DNA of 5,460 nucleotides from Bacteroidota bacterium. Its GTDB lineage: Bacteria > Bacteroidota > Bacteroidia > B-17B0 > Aurantibacillaceae. A model generated the notes under the pieces. That model did not search any database and was not told the origin of the DNA. It saw only the letters and a list, made by a program, of their open reading frames with translations. The translations under genes were made by a program, and so were the position numbers. Position 1 is the stretch's first letter. Every line of letters starts with the position of its first letter. This document shows, piece after piece, positions 1 through 5,460 of this stretch. Where the stretch lies: positions 1 through 5,460 of the forward strand of contig CANFQR010000122.1 in assembly GCA_947449125.1 (NCBI GenBank), read 5' to 3'.

Positions 1-2
1 AC

Positions 3-110
3 AATCAAGCATCATTGCAACGCGGTGCTAAAGTGTTTGTGAATTATTGTCTAAACTGCCATAGCGCAGCATATATGCGTTATAACCGTTTGCAAGATAT
101 TGGGTTGACC
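3..110 (+). CDS. petC: Cytochrome c1 fragment (cytochrome bc1 complex), partial at both ends, foreign to the rest of the window
   Basis: The + strand frame starting at base 3 reads without a stop to base 119. Its first 36 codons closely resemble the haem-binding region of proteobacterial cytochrome c1, the haem c subunit of the ubiquinol-cytochrome c reductase (complex III) that passes electrons from the Rieske protein to soluble cytochrome c at the membrane. The haem motif CLNCH is encoded at 48-62. It is preceded by LQRGAKVFVNY (15-47) and followed by a motif ending MRYNRLQDIGLT (75-110), a pattern I recall from Betaproteobacteria. After codon 108-110 the similarity stops and the frame ends in TAA at 120-122. 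No start codon, signal peptide or C-terminal anchor is present, so this is an internal piece. By hand count the segment is about 41% GC, against about 34% in the next 110 bases. It is most likely joined artefactually to the neighbouring Bacteroidota sequence. Confidence 0.8.
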
Positions 111-455
111 CATTACAATTAATGTTGCGTTAATCTCTTTAGCAACATTTGTAATTTCACTGTTTGGCGAACCAATTTTAATGATGCACTCAACCGAAAC
201 TCCGAATTCGGTTTTGATTTGATCTGCTAATTGATTTAATTTTTCGGTAGCTATTTTTTCAAAATCGGTTTGCGATTGAATGCTAACCGTTGGAATAAAC
301 ATTTCTTGAGAAAAGTAATGAATATTAATTACGTGCAACAAATAAACATTACCTTTTGTTAACTGCGCTGTAAATGCACCATGCTTTATGGCAAGCAGAG
401 ATGTATCACTAAAATCTACAGGGATTAAAATTTTTGATGAGTTAAAATGAATCAT
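51..455 (-). CDS. Universal stress protein (UspA family), C-terminus lost at a sequence junction
   Basis: The N-terminal part is a typical Usp fold: KILIPVDFSD at residues 8-17 is the first beta strand with the conserved nucleotide-contacting Asp14, YLLHVI (38-43) is the second strand, and ATLIVMG (110-116) is the strand that normally leads into the G-x2-G-x9-G(S/T) ATP-binding loop. That loop and the last strand (usually ending like PVLVV) are absent. Residues 117-134 are instead the antisense reading of the cytochrome c1 fragment, so the real gene ends at about base 108 in this window and the stop at 51-53 is accidental. Family members are about 140-150 residues, or about 280 for the two-domain forms common in Bacteroidota, so at least 30 residues are missing. 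Universal stress proteins are cytoplasmic, often ATP-binding, and induced by starvation or stress. The start ATG at 453-455 fits the family N-terminus; no Shine-Dalgarno is visible. ettA lies 72 bp upstream on the same strand. Confidence 0.8.
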   Translation of the reverse strand: MIHFNSSKILIPVDFSDTSLLAIKHGAFTAQLTKGNVYLLHVINIHYFSQEMFIPTVSIQSQTDFEKIATEKLNQLADQIKTEFGVSVECIIKIGSPNSEITNVAKEINATLIVMGQPNILQTVITHICCAMAV

Positions 456-474
456 AATCGTTAATTTTTAAATT

Positions 475-503
475 TAAATATACATTTTTATAGTTTTAAT
501 CAA
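475..503 (-). promoter_or_regulatory. Candidate Bacteroidota-type promoter for the universal stress protein gene
   Basis: Read on the - strand, a TTG (-33 element, complement of 501-503) is followed after 18 bases by TATATTTA (complement of 475-482), a 7 of 8 match to the Bacteroidota -7 consensus TAnnTTTG. It lies about 20 bases upstream of the ATG at 455. The region is so AT-rich that chance matches are likely. If real, it would allow the stress gene to be expressed separately from ettA. Confidence 0.35.
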
Positions 504-527
504 AGACAATTTATCATAAAACAACAT

Positions 528-2225
528 TTAGTTGACTGCTAATTTTTTATAGCGTGGTCTTTTGGGTTCAATGTTTCCCAAACGTTTTTTACGATTTTCT
601 TCGTATTCGGTATAACCACCTTCAAACCAGTAAACACTGCTATCTCCTTCAAAAGCCAAAATGTGCGTACATACACGGTCTAAAAACCATCTATCGTGAC
701 TAATAATTACAGCGCAGCCTGCAAAATTTTCAAGCCCTTCCTCTAATGCTCTCAGGGTATTAACATCCAAATCGTTAGTAGGTTCGTCTAGCAATAACAC
801 ATTACCTTCTTCTTTTAAGGCCATAGCCAAATGCAAGCGATTACGCTCTCCACCGGATAATACAGATACTTTTTTGCCCTGATCGCTTCCTGCAAAATTA
901 AATCTGGAAATATAGGCGCGTGAGTTCATGGGTTTACCACCTAAATTAATATTATCTAAGCCCCCACTAATAACGTCGTAAACTGTTTTGTTTGGATCTA
1001 ATTCTTTATGATTTTGGTCAACATAACTTATTTTCACGGTTGGCCCAACCAAAAATTCACCTGTGGTAGGTTTTTCCTCACCCATAATCATTCTAAATAA
1101 TGTTGTTTTACCAGCACCATTAGGTCCAATAATACCAACAATGCCGGCAGGAGGAAGTTTAAAGGCGAGGCCTTCATATAATAGCCTGTCACCAAAAGCT
1201 TTTGATACATTTATTGATTCAATAACTTCGTTACCAAGACGAGGACCGTTAGGAATAAAAATTTCAAGATTTTCTTCTTTTGATTTGGTGTCTTCACCTA
1301 ACATTTTTTCATAGTTATTTAAACGCGCTTTTTGTTTTACTCCACGCCCTTTTACACCTTGTCTTATCCAGTCTAATTCTCTTGCTAATACTTTTTGGCG
1401 CTTACTTTCAGTTTTTTCTTCTTGTTTAAGTCTTGCACCTTTTTGTTCTAACCAGCTACTGTAGTTTCCTTTCCATGGAATACCTTCGCCTCTGTCTAAT
1501 TCCAAAATCCAACCGGCTACGTTATCTAAAAAGTACCTGTCGTGAGTAACTGCAATAATGGTTCCTTTATATTGTTGTAAATGTTGTTCTAACCAATCTA
1601 CGCTTTCTGCATCTAAGTGGTTTGTAGGTTCATCAAGCAATAAAATATCGGGTTCTTGTAATAATAATCTGCATAATGCTACCCTGCGGCGTTCTCCGCC
1701 TGAAAGTACTTTAATAGTCGTGTTGCTTTCCGGACAACGTAAAGCATCCATTGAGCGCTCTAGACGATTATCTAAATTCCATAAATCATGCTGATCAATT
1801 AACTCTTGAAGTTGTGCTTGTCTGTTAATCAGTTTGTCCATTTTATCTGGATCATTTAGAATTTCTTCATCTCCAAATTTATTATTCACCTCTTCAAACT
1901 CATTCAAAATATCAACGTATTTTTGAACGCCCTCGCGAACAACTTCAATTACAGTTTTTGATTCATCTAATTTGGGTTCTTGCTCAAGTAAGCCGATAGA
2001 ATAACCTGGGGATTGATGTATTTCTCCAATATAATCCTTATCTAGGCCAGCAATAATGCGAAGTAACGTTGATTTACCTGAACCATTTAAACCTAAAACA
2101 CCAATTTTAGCGCCATAGTAAAATGAGATATAAATATCTTTTAAAACTTGTTTTTGAGGAGGATGTATTTTTGATACATTCACCATACTGAATATTATTT
2201 GACGGCCTTCGGGAGTTGTTGACAT
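528..2225 (-). CDS. ettA: Energy-dependent translational throttle protein EttA (ABC-F ATPase)
   Basis: EttA is a cytoplasmic ABC-F ATPase that binds the ribosomal E site and couples the first elongation steps to the ATP/ADP ratio. The 565-residue product aligns along its whole length with E. coli EttA (555 residues), with about ten extra N-terminal residues. Domain 1 has Walker A GLNGSGKS (45-52), signature LSGGE (174-178), Walker B LLLDEP with Glu199, and H-loop His228. The short arm insertion characteristic of EttA lies between Walker A and the signature (about 95-145). Domain 2 has Walker A GPNGAGKT (367-374), LSGGE (456-460), Glu481 and His510. The charged linker (about 255-325) corresponds to the P-site tRNA interaction motif and contains WIRQGVKGR (286-294). 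Both catalytic glutamates are present, so it should be an active ATPase. The start ATG at 2223-2225 is followed by IIFSMVNVSK, which aligns with the E. coli start; the leader lacks a Shine-Dalgarno, as is usual in this phylum. No frameshift is seen. Confidence 0.97.
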   Translation of the reverse strand: MSTTPEGRQIIFSMVNVSKIHPPQKQVLKDIYISFYYGAKIGVLGLNGSGKSTLLRIIAGLDKDYIGEIHQSPGYSIGLLEQEPKLDESKTVIEVVREGVQKYVDILNEFEEVNNKFGDEEILNDPDKMDKLINRQAQLQELIDQHDLWNLDNRLERSMDALRCPESNTTIKVLSGGERRRVALCRLLLQEPDILLLDEPTNHLDAESVDWLEQHLQQYKGTIIAVTHDRYFLDNVAGWILELDRGEGIPWKGNYSSWLEQKGARLKQEEKTESKRQKVLARELDWIRQGVKGRGVKQKARLNNYEKMLGEDTKSKEENLEIFIPNGPRLGNEVIESINVSKAFGDRLLYEGLAFKLPPAGIVGIIGPNGAGKTTLFRMIMGEEKPTTGEFLVGPTVKISYVDQNHKELDPNKTVYDVISGGLDNINLGGKPMNSRAYISRFNFAGSDQGKKVSVLSGGERNRLHLAMALKEEGNVLLLDEPTNDLDVNTLRALEEGLENFAGCAVIISHDRWFLDRVCTHILAFEGDSSVYWFEGGYTEYEENRKKRLGNIEPKRPRYKKLAVN

Positions 2226-2390
2226 AGTGTTATTATATATGCTCCGAAGGTAACGAATGTTTAATAAATAAAAAACGAATAAAAAATTGTTTTAGTTATT
2301 ATTTAGCTCGTATTTCACTTAAAATAAACTATACTGATTATTTATGATTTTTATCAGTTAGTGGATACGCCTTAATGCTGTTAATTTATA
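2226..2390. promoter_or_regulatory. Divergent intergenic region between ettA and the DUF2779 gene, with a short inverted repeat
   Basis: These 165 bases separate two divergently transcribed genes and must hold a promoter for each. I cannot find a convincing TAnnTTTG -7 element on either strand. The only structure that stands out is an inverted repeat, ACTGAT at 2333-2338 and ATCAGT at 2353-2358, with perfect 6-base arms and a 14-base AT-rich spacer. It lies about 32 bases before the DUF2779 start and about 110 bases before the ettA start. It could be an operator half-site pair or chance. Confidence 0.4.
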
Positions 2391-3857
2391 ATGAATAATT
2401 CCAATAATCTTATTAGTAAAACTGCTTATTTGAAATTTGAGCAATGTAAAAAGGCTTTTTATTTTTACAAAAAGCACCCATATTTACGCGATAAAATTAG
2501 TATTGATAAGCAATTAACGTTTAAACGCGGACACGAAGTTGGTGATTTAGCCCAAAGTATTTTCCCTGGAGGAATTGACGTTTCAAAGAATAGTAAAAAT
2601 TCTATAGAAGCCCTACATTTAACTCAAACATTAATTAGCAATAAGACTCCTGTCATTTACGAAGCCACATTCTCATTTAACAGCGCATTGATAATGGTTG
2701 ATATATTGTGTTTGGAAGACGGAGAATATAAAGCTTATGAAGTAAAAAGTTCTTTCAAAATTTCGGAAGTTTATTTAAAAGATGCTTGTTTACAATATTA
2801 TGTTTTAAAAAATATTTTGGTAAATTTTAATGATTTATTTCTAGTCACTTTAAATCAAGATTACGTATTTCAAGACGAACTAAACCTTAAACAATTGTTT
2901 AAAAAACGAAGCGTAAAAACAGAAAGTGAAAAAAACCTTGAATATTTTGATTTGCAAATAAACAATGCAAAATTTATTTTAAGTCAAAATATAATTCCAA
3001 ACATAACTATTGGTAAACACTGTTTTAAGCCATATCAATGCGATTATTTTGGAAATTGCTGGAAAGACGCCACAAACGAAGACAGTATTTTTAATTTACC
3101 GCTTATTAATAAAGAAAAATTAATGGAATGGTATAATTGCAATATAAAAACTATCAGTCAAATTAATGAAAATGAAGAGGGCTTAAAAAGCAATATTTCC
3201 AAAATTAAAAATGCCTTCTTATCTAATAATGCTATTATAGAAAAAAAAGAAATTACTGATTTTTTATCGACTATAAAATTTCCGGTTACCGCAATGGATA
3301 TGGAAATATGGGGGCCGGCAATTCCAAAACTTAATGGCACAAAACCCTTTGAACAAATTCCTTATTTGGTTAGTTTTTTTAACGGTGAATCACATTCATC
3401 AGTTTTTATGGAATATAATGATGATGAAAGAAAAGAGTTTGCCGAAAAATTAATTAACTACACAAAACATTACAATTCTATTTTAGTTTTTGACGGCACA
3501 TTGGAAAAATTAATAATAAACAACTTAATTAAGCATTACAATGATTTAAAATCAGATTTGGAAACTCTTAAAAATAAGTTGGTTGATGTGTTTGATGTTT
3601 TTTTGAACTTTAACTATTATCACCCGGACTTTAAAACAAATTTTTCATTAAAAATTATATCAACTAAATTATTAAATGACATTAACTACTCAAAAATTAC
3701 TTCCGGATTAGAAGCCATGAATTATTATGAGCAATATAGGACTGAAAAAAATGACGTTTTAAAACAACTTATTAAAGAGGATTTAATAAGCTACTGTGAG
3801 ACAGATACGTTAGCTACTTTTAAACTAGTTGATTTCCTATCAGGTATTGTTAAATAA
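2391..3857 (+). CDS. DUF2779 protein: Cas4/RecB-like PD-(D/E)XK nuclease fused to a DEDDy-type exonuclease domain
   Basis: The 488-residue protein has two nuclease-like parts. Residues about 8-225 look like a Cas4/RecB-type PD-(D/E)XK domain: His48 in FKRGHEVGDLA, Asp104, EVK at 117-119, and Gln135 in LQYYVL. Four cysteines, Cys19 plus Cys211, Cys217 and Cys223 (C-x5-C-x5-C), are placed like the [4Fe-4S] ligands of Cas4 and AddB. After a linker (about 226-295), residues 300-488 match the DUF2779 family: MDMEIWGPAIP with Asp303 and Glu305, FEQIPY (320-325), LVDVFD with Asp399/Asp402, YYHPDFK (409-415), and YCETD, whose Tyr468 and Asp472 have the Y-x3-D spacing of DEDDy 3'-5' exonucleases. All expected catalytic positions are filled. 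The role is unknown; DNA repair, recombination or defence are inferences from domain types. An in-frame TAA at 2382-2384 sits just upstream, and the next Met is residue 102, so ATG 2391 is the start. The gene appears monocistronic, ending in a hairpin terminator. Confidence 0.88.
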   Translation: MNNSNNLISKTAYLKFEQCKKAFYFYKKHPYLRDKISIDKQLTFKRGHEVGDLAQSIFPGGIDVSKNSKNSIEALHLTQTLISNKTPVIYEATFSFNSALIMVDILCLEDGEYKAYEVKSSFKISEVYLKDACLQYYVLKNILVNFNDLFLVTLNQDYVFQDELNLKQLFKKRSVKTESEKNLEYFDLQINNAKFILSQNIIPNITIGKHCFKPYQCDYFGNCWKDATNEDSIFNLPLINKEKLMEWYNCNIKTISQINENEEGLKSNISKIKNAFLSNNAIIEKKEITDFLSTIKFPVTAMDMEIWGPAIPKLNGTKPFEQIPYLVSFFNGESHSSVFMEYNDDERKEFAEKLINYTKHYNSILVFDGTLEKLIINNLIKHYNDLKSDLETLKNKLVDVFDVFLNFNYYHPDFKTNFSLKIISTKLLNDINYSKITSGLEAMNYYEQYRTEKNDVLKQLIKEDLISYCETDTLATFKLVDFLSGIVK

Positions 3858-3890
3858 AAAAGTCCTTTTGGTAATCCAAAAGGACTTTTT
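3857..3890. terminator. Bidirectional rho-independent terminator between convergent genes
   Basis: The arms 3857-3871 and 3876-3890 form a perfect 15-bp stem around the loop TAAT. The core AGTCCTTTTGG / CCAAAAGGACT is flanked by five A on the left and five T on the right, so both strands present a hairpin followed by a U tract. It begins at the last base of the DUF2779 stop codon and lies 20 bases beyond the end of the lipoprotein gene on the other strand, so it can serve both transcripts. Confidence 0.92.
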
Positions 3891-3910
3891 GTAAAGAAAT
3901 TAATCTTTAA

Positions 3911-4180
3911 TTATTTCTTTTTACCACCTTTAGTTTTAGCTAAAGAATCAGCGATACGAGCTGAATCAGCTTTTGCTTTTTCAGCAGCAACAGCAGCTTC
4001 AGCAGCAGCAGCAGCTTCAGCTTCAGCAGCAGCAATTGAATCTTGTTTTGCTTTTTCTACAGCAGCAATTGAATCTTGTTTAGCTTGCTCGATTTTCTCT
4101 AATTCCTCTTTTGAAGGACCGCAAGCAACGAATGCAACTGACAATGCAGCTACAGCAACGAATGATAATACTTTTTTCAT
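3911..4180 (-). CDS. Small alanine-rich, coiled-coil lipoprotein
   Basis: This 89-residue protein starts with a lipoprotein signal peptide: MKK, a hydrophobic stretch (residues 4-19), and a lipobox-like FVAC ending at Cys20, the expected lipidation and cleavage site. The mature part of about 70 residues is almost entirely predicted helix, rich in Ala, Lys, Glu and Asp. It contains an 11-residue repeat (AKQDSIAA at 33-40 and 44-51), a related KADSARIADSLAK segment near 70-82, and a lysine-rich tail GGKKK. An 11-residue period suits a right-handed or hendecad coiled coil. The charged residues soon after the cysteine (GPSKEE) might act as a Bacteroidota surface-export signal, but that is a guess. 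Small lipoproteins of this kind occur in Bacteroidota without assigned function; a structural envelope role similar to Lpp is possible, though no homology is evident. Its own promoter is predicted upstream, and the shared terminator follows. Confidence 0.82.
   Translation of the reverse strand: MKKVLSFVAVAALSVAFVACGPSKEELEKIEQAKQDSIAAVEKAKQDSIAAAEAEAAAAAEAAVAAEKAKADSARIADSLAKTKGGKKK
4028..4081. repeat. Direct repeat inside the lipoprotein gene (33-bp period)
   Basis: An exact 21-base unit occurs at 4028-4048 and again at 4061-4081, a period of 33 bases or 11 codons. It encodes the duplicated part of the 11-residue coiled-coil repeat and is surrounded by AGC/TTC-type low-complexity sequence (3960-4065) from the alanine-rich stretch. 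The period keeps the frame, so unit gain or loss would alter protein length without disrupting it. Confidence 0.85.
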
Positions 4181-4210
4181 GTTTGTTTTTGTTTAAATTT
4201 AAATTCGATG

Positions 4211-4237
4211 CAAATTTATAATTTTTTTTAAATGCAA
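4211..4237 (-). promoter_or_regulatory. Bacteroidota-type promoter for the lipoprotein gene
   Basis: On the - strand a TTG (complement of 4235-4237) is followed after 16 bases, largely an A tract, by TAAATTTG (complement of 4211-4218), a full match to the Bacteroidota -7 consensus TAnnTTTG. It lies about 30 bases upstream of the ATG at 4180, giving a short A-rich leader (AAACAAAAACAAAC) without Shine-Dalgarno. The spacing is slightly shorter than the usual range. Confidence 0.6.
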
Positions 4238-4267
4238 CACAAAAAAATAAAAAAATCGTAATTTTTT

Positions 4268-4292
4268 TTGAGCAATAAATTTTATAACTTTT
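4268..4292 (+). promoter_or_regulatory. Weak candidate promoter for pyrD
   Basis: TTG at 4268-4270 is followed after 14 bases by TAACTTTT (4285-4292), a 7 of 8 match to TAnnTTTG, ahead of the pyrD start at 4328. The spacing is too short for the standard arrangement and the region consists mostly of A and T runs, so this is only a pointer to where the promoter may be. Confidence 0.22.
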
Positions 4293-4327
4293 TTTAATCT
4301 AAATATGAATTAATTTTAACATTGTAT

Positions 4328-5359
4328 ATGTACACTATTTTAAAACGCTTGCTTTTTTTATTAGAACCTGAAAAGGCTCATCACCTAACATTTTTTCTTT
4401 TAAAAATAACCAGGTACGTGCCAGGTTTTTTAAATTTATTTGCTGAAAACAAACTAAATTTTCATCCCTCATTATCCAGAAAACTTTTTGGTTTAACTTT
4501 CAAAAACCCTGTAGGTTTAGCTGCAGGGTTAGATAAAGATGGGATTGCCTTTAATGAACTCGGAAATTTAGGTTTTGGTTTTGTTGAAATTGGTACCGTT
4601 ACTCCAAAGTCCCAACCCGGTAATGAAAAACCTAGATTGTTCAGGCTGCCAAAAAATGAGGCCTTAATTAATCGGATGGGATTTAATAACGACGGAGTTG
4701 TTGCGGCTGCTAAACGTTTAAAGAAACGGAAAAATCCTTCGTTGATTATTGGAGGAAATATCGGAAAAAACAAACTTACATCTAATGAGAGTGCGGCAAT
4801 CGATTATGAAATGTGCTTTAATGAATTATATGAGGTTGTAGATTATTTTGTTGTTAATGTTTCCTCGCCAAACACGCCGAATCTCAGAGATTTGCAGGAG
4901 AAAATACCTTTAACAAATTTATTGAATTCGCTTCAGATAATTAATAATTCCAAACAAAACCCCAAACCAATTTTATTGAAAATTGCTCCTGATTTAACAA
5001 ACACCCAACTTGATGATATTATTGATATTGTAAAACAGACCAAACTGGCAGGAGTTATAGCAACTAATACAACCATTAGCAGAGAAGGGTTAAATTACGA
5101 TAAACAGGAAATCGATAAAATTGGCGCAGGAGGTTTAAGCGGTAAACCATTATCAAAAAGGAGTACCGAAGTTATTAGGTATTTAAAAGAAAAATCAAAT
5201 AATGCTTTTCCGGTTATTGGAGTGGGGGGAATAAATAGTGCCGATGACGCTATCGAAAAAATAGAAGCCGGAGCAGATCTTATTCAATTATATACCGGAT
5301 TTATTTATCACGGACCAAAACTTATTAGCGATATAAATAAAAGACTGATTAAAAAATGA
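4328..5359 (+). CDS. pyrD: Dihydroorotate dehydrogenase (quinone), class 2
   Basis: PyrD oxidises dihydroorotate to orotate in pyrimidine synthesis, using FMN and passing electrons to membrane quinone (menaquinone in most Bacteroidota). From ATG 4328 the protein has 343 residues, close to E. coli PyrD (336). The N-terminal helices (about 1-45, [19 protein letters not shown]) are the membrane-associated domain that defines class 2. The barrel carries [15 protein letters not shown] (58-72, FMN-contacting Lys70), [13 protein letters not shown] (87-99), INRMGFNN (114-121), NIGKNK (144-149), and [11 protein letters not shown] (177-187) with the catalytic base Ser180. KIAPDL with Lys218, ATNTT with Asn247, GGLSGKPL (268-275) and GVGGI (298-302) complete the flavin site. 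A TTG six bases upstream (4322) is in frame, but the ATG matches the family N-terminus MY. The stop overlaps the next start as ATGA, suggesting translational coupling with the lyase gene. Confidence 0.97.
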   Translation: MYTILKRLLFLLEPEKAHHLTFFLLKITRYVPGFLNLFAENKLNFHPSLSRKLFGLTFKNPVGLAAGLDKDGIAFNELGNLGFGFVEIGTVTPKSQPGNEKPRLFRLPKNEALINRMGFNNDGVVAAAKRLKKRKNPSLIIGGNIGKNKLTSNESAAIDYEMCFNELYEVVDYFVVNVSSPNTPNLRDLQEKIPLTNLLNSLQIINNSKQNPKPILLKIAPDLTNTQLDDIIDIVKQTKLAGVIATNTTISREGLNYDKQEIDKIGAGGLSGKPLSKRSTEVIRYLKEKSNNAFPVIGVGGINSADDAIEKIEAGADLIQLYTGFIYHGPKLISDINKRLIKK

Positions 5360-5460
5360 TAAAAATTACCGAATGCCCTCGAGATGCAATGCAAGGTATT
5401 AAACAATTTATACCTACTGAGTTAAAAGCAAACTATATTAACCAGCTTTTAAAAGTTGGG
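5356..5460 (+). CDS. Hydroxymethylglutaryl-CoA lyase, 5' part only (runs off the window)
   Basis: The 35 visible codons begin [20 protein letters not shown] and continue to LLKVG, which matches the N-terminus of bacterial HMG-CoA lyases, the enzymes that split HMG-CoA into acetoacetate and acetyl-CoA in leucine and ketone-body breakdown. ECPRDAMQ corresponds to the EVGPRDGLQ motif of the family; Arg9 and Asp10 are the equivalents of the catalytic Arg and metal-binding Asp at the start of the TIM barrel. Full-length enzymes are about 280-300 residues, so roughly 90% lies outside the window. The related HMGL-like aldolases (isopropylmalate and homocitrate synthases) share this fold, but the short start directly at the barrel strand favours the lyase. 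The ATG at 5356-5358 overlaps the pyrD TGA, so it is very likely translated from the same mRNA. Confidence 0.85.
   Translation, partial: MIKITECPRDAMQGIKQFIPTELKANYINQLLKVG

Noticed and set aside
1..110. Recent lateral transfer of a cytochrome c1 gene from a proteobacterium
   Set aside because: Only an internal piece is visible, abutting the middle of another gene with no mobile element or repeat at the junction; an artefactual join is simpler.
1063..1314. Open frame of 83 codons on the + strand inside ettA
   Set aside because: It is antisense to the conserved second half of EttA, including the domain 2 Walker A region, and resembles no protein I know.
1558..1794. Open frame of 78 codons on the + strand inside ettA
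   Set aside because: It is antisense to the signature and Walker B region of EttA domain 1; low-complexity Ser/Cys-rich product with no family resemblance.
3158..3340. Open frame of 60 codons on the - strand inside the DUF2779 gene
   Set aside because: Antisense to a conserved coding region, with no promoter or recognisable product.
2391..3857. DUF2779 protein as a CRISPR-associated Cas4
   Set aside because: The N-terminal domain is Cas4-like, but there is no repeat array and no cas1 or cas2 within the window, and the C-terminal domain is not found in Cas4 proteins.
3955..4085. Possible CRISPR-like or microsatellite array
   Set aside because: The repeats are in frame, encode an Ala-rich coiled coil in an otherwise convincing lipoprotein, and lack spacers of unique sequence.
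4322..4327. TTG start two codons upstream of the pyrD ATG
   Set aside because: The ATG at 4328 gives the usual class 2 N-terminus, and a TTG start would only add two residues.
4462..4773. Open frame of 103 codons on the - strand inside pyrD
   Set aside because: Antisense to the highly conserved FMN-binding part of PyrD; its Pro/Phe/Lys-rich product is a typical shadow translation.

Overview
The window looks like an AT-rich Bacteroidota chromosome segment, probably a contig from an uncultivated or environmental member. Three things point this way. The EttA, DUF2779, dihydroorotate dehydrogenase and HMG-CoA lyase proteins all read like Bacteroidota homologues. The gene starts lack Shine-Dalgarno sequences and sit behind A/T-rich leaders. 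Some upstream regions carry the Bacteroidota promoter pattern (TTG, then TAnnTTTG). I cannot name a genus from this much sequence.

Layout. Bases 1 to about 110 do not belong with the rest: on the + strand they read as an in-frame fragment of a proteobacterial-type cytochrome c1 with its CxxCH haem site. Around 108-110 this fragment abuts the 3' part of a universal stress protein gene on the - strand (455 down to about 108), cutting off that gene's C-terminus. The best reading is a chimeric join (assembly or amplification artefact). Upstream of it on the - strand is ettA (2225-528), the ABC-F translational throttle ATPase. A 165-bp divergent intergenic region separates ettA from a + strand gene (2391-3857) for a DUF2779 protein with two nuclease-like domains: a Cas4/RecB-like PD-(D/E)XK domain with four candidate [4Fe-4S] cysteines, and a DEDDy-type RNase H-fold exonuclease domain. 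A perfect 15-bp hairpin terminator (3857-3890) lies between it and a convergent small alanine-rich lipoprotein gene (4180-3911, - strand). Beyond a very AT-rich divergent promoter region come pyrD (4328-5359, + strand) and, overlapping it by ATGA, the first 35 codons of a hydroxymethylglutaryl-CoA lyase that runs off the end.

How the genes work together. Most are independent housekeeping units. The only clear operon is pyrD followed by the HMG-CoA lyase gene (translational coupling likely). ettA and the stress protein gene are co-directional with a 72-bp gap and may be read together, although a candidate promoter sits in the gap. I see no CRISPR array, IS element, tRNA, rRNA or phage gene. 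The least characterised protein is the DUF2779 double nuclease. The most important caution for any user of this sequence is the chimeric left end.
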